The notes under the pieces are model-generated. The model was not told where the DNA came from and made no database searches. It worked only from the letters and a program-made list of their open reading frames with translations. Positions 19,286 through 23,467 of a stretch of 23,467 nt of DNA are shown piece by piece. Within the stretch, counting starts at the first letter, position 1; each line of letters opens with the position of its first letter. The DNA is taken from contig JBEIJQ010000027.1 in the NCBI GenBank assembly GCA_040380145.1, positions 1 through 23,467 of the forward strand. Direction: 5' to 3'. The DNA comes from JBEIJQ01 sp040380145 (GTDB lineage Bacteria > Bacteroidota > Bacteroidia > Chitinophagales > Saprospiraceae). The translations under genes were made by a program, and so were the position numbers.

Positions 19286-19320
19286 CAAATTTAAGCACAA
19301 CTTTTGGCGCTTTGCCAAAA
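19286..19320 (-). promoter_or_regulatory. Promoter of the lipoprotein/membrane-protein unit with internal palindrome
   Basis: On the minus strand TAAATTTG (19293-19286) matches TAnnTTTG, with a TTG at 19318-19316 and a 22-nt spacer. A perfect inverted repeat, TTTTGGC (19302-19308) with GCCAAAA (19314-19320), overlaps the -33 box and fills half of the spacer, as a repressor operator would. The leader is about 44 nt. Confidence 0.5.
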
Positions 19321-19390
19321 TCGTACCGAACTTTTGCGAAGGTAATCTCGGCAGGGAAAAGTACCGATCGTTGCATCCATGGGCAAGCAA

Positions 19391-19424
19391 AAACCCTCCT
19401 AGCGTTAAAACGCCGGGAGGGTTT
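19391..19424 (-). terminator. Terminator of the etfB-etfA operon
   Basis: A 9-bp stem AAACCCTCC (19391-19399) with GGAGGGTTT (19416-19424), extended inside by a GCG/CGC stem after one mismatch, is followed on the minus strand by GTTTTTGC. This is a good factor-independent terminator about 65 nt beyond the etfA stop. Confidence 0.8.
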
Positions 19425-19426
19425 GA

Positions 19427-19493
19427 GCAGCGCGGGGCAAGCCCCGCTACTAATGGCCGATGGGTGCAGCGCGGGGGCAAGCTCCGCCACTAC
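19427..19493. repeat. Two REP-like palindromic units after etfA
   Basis: Copy 1 (from 19427) contains GCGGGGC-AA-GCCCCGC at 19432-19447, a perfect 7-bp stem. Copy 2 starts 39 nt later (19466) and reads GCAGCGCGGGGGCAAGCTCC then GCCACTAC; it has an imperfect stem and touches the etfA stop codon. The two agree at most positions over about 27 nt. They look like a degenerate tandem REP pair. Confidence 0.6.
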
Positions 19494-20452
19494 TGCCCGG
19501 CCTTGTGGGCCTTGAGAGCTTCGGTGAGGCGCGGTACCACCTCGAAGAGGTCGCCGACGACCCCGTAATCGGCTGCTTTGAAGAAGGGCGCCTCGGGATC
19601 TTTGTTGACCACCACGATGCACTTGGACTGGTTGACACCGGCGAGGTGCTGGATGGCGCCGGAAATACCGATAGCGATGTACAGGTTGGGACGGATGGCG
19701 ATTCCGGTCTGTCCGACATGTTCGTGGTGGGGACGCCAGTGCACATCGGCCACCGGGCGGGAGCAGGCTGTGGTGGCTCCGAGCACTTGGGCGAGTTCAT
19801 CGACGATGCCCCAATTTTCGGGACCTTTCATGCCACGGCCGGCGGAAACAACCGTTTCGGCTTCGGGCAAAGGTACCACACCTTCGACCGTTTTGCGCTC
19901 GCGCACCTTGACGGATGCAGCGGGTGCGTCCACGGTGATCTGCTCGATGGCAGTGGAGGCGTTGGCATCCACCACTTCCGGTGGGAAGGTGTTGCCCGTG
20001 ATGGAGATGACCTTTGCTCCTCCCCCGAGCAGGCAATCGGCGATGGCCTTGCCCGAGAAAACGTTTTTGCGCACGCGCAGTCCGCCGCCTTCGACCGTGG
20101 GCAGAGAGGTGGCGCCGCCGATGCTCGAAGCGCCGAGACGCACGGCCACGCGGCCCGCGATGGACTTGCCGGTAGAGGAATGGGAAAGGACCACCACGTC
20201 GGCGCCCGCTTTTTGGGCGGCACCTGCCACGATGGCGGCGTATTGGCGGCTGTCGAAATCGCCTGCAGAAGCCTGCCAGACCTTGGAGGCGCCGTAGCGG
20301 CCCAATTGTTCGGCACCCTCGGCGGGGCCGATGGTGAGCACCACGAGATCGGTTCCGAGGGCCTTGGCGGTCTTGTGGCCGTAAGTCACGGCTTCCAGAG
20401 CGTTTTTCTTGAGCTTGCCGCCGGGGCTTTCGGCATAAACGAGAACTGACAT
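19490..20452 (-). CDS. etfA: Electron transfer flavoprotein alpha subunit
   Basis: EtfA binds FAD and, with EtfB, passes electrons from acyl-CoA and other dehydrogenases towards the quinone pool. The 320-residue protein has the N-terminal nucleotide-fold VLVYAES and the diagnostic C-terminal FAD domain: GQTGIAIRPNLYIAIGISGA, QHLAGV, NKDPEAPFF and ADYGVVGDLFEVVP. Length is normal. It follows etfB by 41 nt, with no terminator between them, and ends in REP-like repeats and a strong terminator. Confidence 0.97.
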   Translation of the reverse strand: MSVLVYAESPGGKLKKNALEAVTYGHKTAKALGTDLVVLTIGPAEGAEQLGRYGASKVWQASAGDFDSRQYAAIVAGAAQKAGADVVVLSHSSTGKSIAGRVAVRLGASSIGGATSLPTVEGGGLRVRKNVFSGKAIADCLLGGGAKVISITGNTFPPEVVDANASTAIEQITVDAPAASVKVRERKTVEGVVPLPEAETVVSAGRGMKGPENWGIVDELAQVLGATTACSRPVADVHWRPHHEHVGQTGIAIRPNLYIAIGISGAIQHLAGVNQSKCIVVVNKDPEAPFFKAADYGVVGDLFEVVPRLTEALKAHKAGQ

Positions 20453-20493
20453 ATCGGTATGTTTTTGATCGTTTTCGGAAAAAGAAGGAAAAA

Positions 20494-21237
20494 TCAGATG
20501 ACCTTGGCCTCTTCGTGGAGCAGTCGCACGAGTTCGGACATGTTGTCGGCGTCCACCAACTTCACGCCGCTCTTGGGCTTGGGCAGTTCGAAAGCCGCGA
20601 TGGAGGTCTTGGGATCGACGGCCACGGGGGGCACCGTTTGGTAGGGCTTGGTCTTGGCCATCATGATGCCGCGCATGTTGGCGATGCGCTGTTCGGCCAT
20701 GCCCTTGGCGGCGCTGACCACGATCGGGAGAGGCGCTTCCACCACTTCCTTACCGCCCTCGATGTCGCGGTCGAGCACGGCCGTGCGTCCTTCCAGTTGC
20801 AGGCTGGACGCATAAGAAACGAACGGCAGATCGAGCAGTTCGGCCACCATCGCCGGCACTTCCGAACCGTTGTGGTCGATGGTTTCCTTGCCGAAGAGCA
20901 ACAGATCGTACCCTTTTCCGCGCGCGAACTCGGCGATCTGCGTGGCCGTGAAAAAAGCGCTGATCGGCTCGGCGTCGATGCGCACAGCGTCGTCCGCCCC
21001 GATGGCAAGTCCCTTGCGGATGTTGGCCTCGTCGGAGGCCGGGCCTACAGTCAGCAAAGTGACCGATCCCGTGCCGAGGGCCTCTTTGATCTCGAGGGCG
21101 CGCACCAGGGCGTACCATTCGTCGTACGGGTTCAAGATGTACGAAACCCCCTCGGTGTTGAATTTCGTGTTGCCGTTCACGAACGAGATCTTGGTCGTCG
21201 TGTCCGGAGTGGTGCTGGCACAAACGAGGATTTTCAT
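20494..21237 (-). CDS. etfB: Electron transfer flavoprotein beta subunit
   Basis: EtfB binds AMP and docks dehydrogenases. The 247-residue protein begins MKILVCASTTPDTTTKI and has the typical LNPYDEWYALVRALEIKE, LLLFGKETIDHNGSEVPAMV and AAKGMAEQRIANMRGIMMAK segments. The ATG at 21237 is fixed by this N-terminus; the open frame further upstream is in the leader. A promoter match lies 112-119 nt upstream, so the leader is long (about 105 nt) and holds a small CGGAAA/TTTCCG inverted repeat. Confidence 0.97.
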   Translation of the reverse strand: MKILVCASTTPDTTTKISFVNGNTKFNTEGVSYILNPYDEWYALVRALEIKEALGTGSVTLLTVGPASDEANIRKGLAIGADDAVRIDAEPISAFFTATQIAEFARGKGYDLLLFGKETIDHNGSEVPAMVAELLDLPFVSYASSLQLEGRTAVLDRDIEGGKEVVEAPLPIVVSAAKGMAEQRIANMRGIMMAKTKPYQTVPPVAVDPKTSIAAFELPKPKSGVKLVDADNMSELVRLLHEEAKVI

Positions 21238-21348
21238 AAACAGATGGGTTGTGGGTGAAAAAGGGAGTTGGCGGGCACGGAATGGCCGTCGGTATCTTTC
21301 AATGTTTTTTCGGAAAAAAAGTTTCCGCACTGGCCTCTGTGCCCGGCA

Positions 21349-21356
21349 CAAAAATA
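21349..21356 (-). promoter_or_regulatory. -7 promoter element for etfB-etfA
   Basis: TATTTTTG on the minus strand matches TAnnTTTG. It is the only such match in the 178-nt gap between lysC and etfB. No -33 TTG is obvious. Confidence 0.45.
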
Positions 21357-21415
21357 GTATGCTTGCATTGTTTTTTTGGGGCGGCGGGCAATTTTTTTCT
21401 CTGGAAAAAGAAAAT

Positions 21416-22678
21416 TCAGGCCTGCACGACGAGTTGGGCGGTTTGGGGCGTCCTTTCTTCGAGGAACAATTTTCGGCCGAACTTCAAGTGGTCGAGCAAC
21501 GAGGCGTCATAATGCCGCACGGTGATCAGCTCGAGGCCGTCCACCACGGCCACATGGTAATACTCGAGCAGGTCTTGGAGCAGGACCTCCCTTTTCTTGG
21601 GCTGGTCGTCCACGCAGACCAAGCATTTCATGGAGGAGTTCTGCAAGAGATTGACCTTGACGCGGTATTTGGAAAACAGTCCGAAAAGGTGGTGCAGTTT
21701 GTCCTCGTTGATGAAGTGGAAATCCACGGTGGAAACCTCCAGCAGGGCCTGCTGCTTTTTGACCACGATCACGGGCGGATAAGGCTGTTCGACGAGCCGG
21801 TCGTCCACCACGGTACCCGGGCCGTCGGGGTCTATGAAAGACTTGACGAACAGGGGGATGCCGAGCACTTGAAGGGGCCGCATGGTCTTGGGATGAATGA
21901 CCTGCGCGCCGTAATAGGTCATTTCGATGGCTTCTTCGTACGAGAGATGGTCGAGTTTTTGGGCATCCGGAAAAAGGCGCGGGTCGGCGGTGAGCACGCC
22001 CGGCACATCCTTCCAGATGGTCATTCCCTCGGCCCGCAGGCAATGGGCGAAAATGGCGGCGGTATAGTCGGATCCTTCGCGGCCGAGGGTCGTGGTGGTG
22101 TTTTCCGGGGTCACGCCCACAAAACCCTGGGTGACCACCAATCCTTTTTGGCGCATGGCGGGCACCACCGCGGCGATGCGTTTGCCGGTCTCGGCCCAAT
22201 CAACATTGGCCTCGCGGTAGGTGGCGTCCGTGCAGAGTACATCCCGCACATCGAGCCACTGCGCCGAAAGACCCTGAGCATCCAAGTAGGCCGCGAGGAT
22301 CTTGGACGAAAGAAATTCCCCCACGGAAACGATCTGGTCGTACACATAATCGTAGGGGTCGTGACCGGGAGTTTCTTCCAACAACCACTCGATCTCCACG
22401 AATGAATCGTGCAGGTCCGCGCGGACGGGATGGCCGGCGGCAAACAAATCATCCACTATGTTCTCGTGATGGGCCTTCACGGCGGCCAGAGCTTCCCAAG
22501 CATCGCCCTGGCCGAGACAATGGGCGTTGACCACGGCCTCGAGGGAATTGGTGGTCTTGCCCGAGGCCGAAACGATCAAGAGCGGGTTGGTGGCCCGGTA
22601 GCGGGCGACGATCTCCGCCACGTTCCGGATACCCGCCGCGTCTTTCACCGAAGCTCCGCCAAATTTGAAAACGATCAT
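21416..22678 (-). CDS. lysC: Aspartate kinase (monofunctional, with ACT domains)
   Basis: Phosphorylates aspartate, the first step towards lysine, threonine, methionine and diaminopimelate. The 420-residue protein has the kinase signature MIVFKFGGASVKDA, a nucleotide-binding region with TLGREGSDYTAA, and IWKDVPGVLTADPR. The C-terminal part (from about residue 310: VSTVDFHFINEDKL, VNLLQNSSMKCLVCVDD) is the regulatory ACT region, probably sensing lysine or threonine. There is no homoserine dehydrogenase domain. ATG 22678 starts the first strand. The gene is isolated: the next gene downstream, etfB, has its own promoter, and the rpsP terminator lies upstream. The predicted leader is about 20 nt, too short for a lysine riboswitch. 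Confidence 0.94.
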   Translation of the reverse strand: MIVFKFGGASVKDAAGIRNVAEIVARYRATNPLLIVSASGKTTNSLEAVVNAHCLGQGDAWEALAAVKAHHENIVDDLFAAGHPVRADLHDSFVEIEWLLEETPGHDPYDYVYDQIVSVGEFLSSKILAAYLDAQGLSAQWLDVRDVLCTDATYREANVDWAETGKRIAAVVPAMRQKGLVVTQGFVGVTPENTTTTLGREGSDYTAAIFAHCLRAEGMTIWKDVPGVLTADPRLFPDAQKLDHLSYEEAIEMTYYGAQVIHPKTMRPLQVLGIPLFVKSFIDPDGPGTVVDDRLVEQPYPPVIVVKKQQALLEVSTVDFHFINEDKLHHLFGLFSKYRVKVNLLQNSSMKCLVCVDDQPKKREVLLQDLLEYYHVAVVDGLELITVRHYDASLLDHLKFGRKLFLEERTPQTAQLVVQA

Positions 22679-22703
22679 TTTTCGGTTTTTTTGAAATCCC
22701 GTG

Positions 22704-22711
22704 CGAAAATA
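22704..22711 (-). promoter_or_regulatory. -7 promoter element for lysC
   Basis: TATTTTCG on the minus strand fits TAnnTTCG, 25 nt upstream of the lysC ATG. Copy B of the intergenic repeat (22714-22730) lies directly upstream and would fill the promoter spacer. Confidence 0.45.
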
Positions 22712-22713
22712 AT

Positions 22714-22787
22714 CCCAAAATTGTCATCGGGACGAAAATTTCTTATGGCCGCCATTAGAGATTTTTTCCAATGACAATTTTGGGTTT
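22714..22787. repeat. Copies B and C of the intergenic repeat, head to head
   Basis: Copy B (22714-22730, plus orientation) matches the core CCCAAAATTGTCATTGG at 16 of 17 bases. Copy C (22767-22787, minus orientation) matches copy A (4822-4842) over 21 bases without a mismatch. B and C are inverted with 36 nt between them, so the transcript could form a 16-17 bp stem. A more diverged relative (reverse complement of 22849-22865, TTCAAAATGGTCATTGC) follows towards the rpsP terminator. Confidence 0.65.
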
Positions 22788-22872
22788 ATACCGACCAAGA
22801 GGGCCGAAAAAATCTTGATTCTTACAAATCAACTGGGCACGACGCTTGCAATGACCATTTTGAATTGAACAA

Positions 22873-22906
22873 AAAATCCCTCGCCGATTGCTCGGCAAGG
22901 GATTTT
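22873..22906 (-). terminator. Terminator of rpsP
   Basis: AAAATCCCT (22873-22881) pairs with AGGGATTTT (22898-22906). After one mismatch GCCGA pairs with TCGGC around a TTGC loop. On the minus strand the stem runs into TTTTTTGTTC, a clear factor-independent terminator 23 nt beyond the rpsP stop. Confidence 0.85.
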
Positions 22907-22928
22907 GAACCGGGGGATCGAGAGCCGA

Positions 22929-23438
22929 TCAGGATTCAGTGCTCTCTTCTCCGCCCTCGGCGTTTTCGGAAGTTTCCTCGGAGACCGGCGCTTCTTCGGC
23001 GACCGGAGCGGGCACTTCTTTCTTGGGCTTCGGAGTTCCGAACAGGCGCTTGTGGTAGTCCTGCTTTTCTTTTTCAGAGGCAACGCGCGTCTTTTCGGCG
23101 GTGCGCTCTTTCTCCTCTACCCAGCGAGTGTACATTTCGTCGGCCTGGTCTTGGGTGAGGGCTCCTTTGCGCACGCCGCGGGCGAGGTGCTTGCGGTACA
23201 TCACGCCTTTGAAGCGCAGGATCGTGGCGACGGTGTCGGTAGGCTGCGCACCCTTCATGATCCAATCGAAGGCCAAGTCGCTGTTGAGCTCGATGGTCGC
23301 CGGCTTGGTGAGAGGGTTGTAATAACCTACGCGCTCGAGGAAACGTCCGTCGCGGGGCGAGCGGGAGTCGGCTACCACGATGTGGTAGAAGGGGGCTTGT
23401 TTGCGTCCGTGACGCTGCAAACGCATTTTTACTGCCAT
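22929..23438 (-). CDS. rpsP: 30S ribosomal protein S16 with acidic C-terminal extension
   Basis: S16 is a primary-assembly protein of the 30S subunit. The first 80-85 residues are the conserved core (MAVKMRLQRHGRKQAPFYHI, RDGRFLERVGYYNP, AFDWIMKGAQPTDTV). A lysine/glutamate-rich helix follows, and from about residue 135 a low-complexity acidic tail (PAPVAEEAPVSEETSENAEG), giving 169 residues against roughly 80-90 in E. coli. Long tails of this kind occur in many Bacteroidota. ATG 23438 is certain; its promoter lies at or beyond the window edge. It has its own terminator, so it is not co-transcribed with lysC, and no rimM follows. Confidence 0.97.
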   Translation of the reverse strand: MAVKMRLQRHGRKQAPFYHIVVADSRSPRDGRFLERVGYYNPLTKPATIELNSDLAFDWIMKGAQPTDTVATILRFKGVMYRKHLARGVRKGALTQDQADEMYTRWVEEKERTAEKTRVASEKEKQDYHKRLFGTPKPKKEVPAPVAEEAPVSEETSENAEGGEESTES

Positions 23439-23467
23439 GATTCTTTGGGATAAAATTATGAAAAAAA

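Noticed and set aside
19427..19493. CRISPR-like repeats
   Set aside because: Only two imperfect palindromic units and no regular spacers or cas genes.
22679..22703. Lysine riboswitch or other leader control for lysC
   Set aside because: The predicted leader is only about 20 nt and the upstream DNA is explained by repeats.

Overview
The window looks like a chromosomal stretch of a Bacteroidota bacterium, probably near the Saprospiria. This rests on several sequence observations: a type IX secretion (T9SS) C-terminal sorting domain on the first protein; at least nine matches to the Bacteroidota -7 promoter element TAnnTTTG/TAnnTTCG just upstream of gene starts; almost no Shine-Dalgarno sites; a leucyl-tRNA synthetase with the insert typical of this phylum before KMSKS; and an S16 with a long acidic tail. 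Coding DNA is GC-rich, while intergenic DNA is AT-rich with many A/T runs.

Layout. 1-290: AT-rich leader without a credible gene. 291-4768 (+): a 1218-residue secreted beta-propeller/PKD protein, overlapped by mqnD of the futalosine menaquinone route. 4879-7144 (-): a helical protein of unknown function, then cmk. 7288-7818 (+): a zinc-ribbon NUDIX hydrolase. 8015-12347 (-): thrS, nth, a membrane fatty acid desaturase and era, tightly packed. 12517-17572 (+), divergent from thrS: leuS, maf, an exported protein of unknown function and pyrF. 17557-19235 (-): a lipoprotein and a multi-pass membrane protein whose genes overlap by 4 nt. 19490-21237 (-): etfB-etfA. 21416-22678 (-): monofunctional aspartate kinase. 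22929-23438 (-): rpsP.

Most of the window is housekeeping: translation (leuS, thrS, era, rpsP), nucleotide metabolism and clean-up (cmk, pyrF, maf, NUDIX), DNA repair (nth), electron transfer and quinone synthesis (etfAB, mqnD), lipid modification and amino-acid synthesis. I see no phage, transposase, CRISPR array, tRNA or rRNA, and no obvious multi-gene novel system.

Points worth a second look: leuS is intact only if two single extra C bases are removed (13956-13957 and 14628-14631); ThrRS lacks the N-terminal TGS domain; endonuclease III has an altered iron-sulfur cysteine pattern; an intergenic repeat with core CCCAAAATTGTCATTGG occurs at 4822-4842 and twice at 22714-22787; a pair of REP-like palindromes follows etfA; and a lipoprotein/membrane-protein pair has an operator-like palindrome in its promoter.
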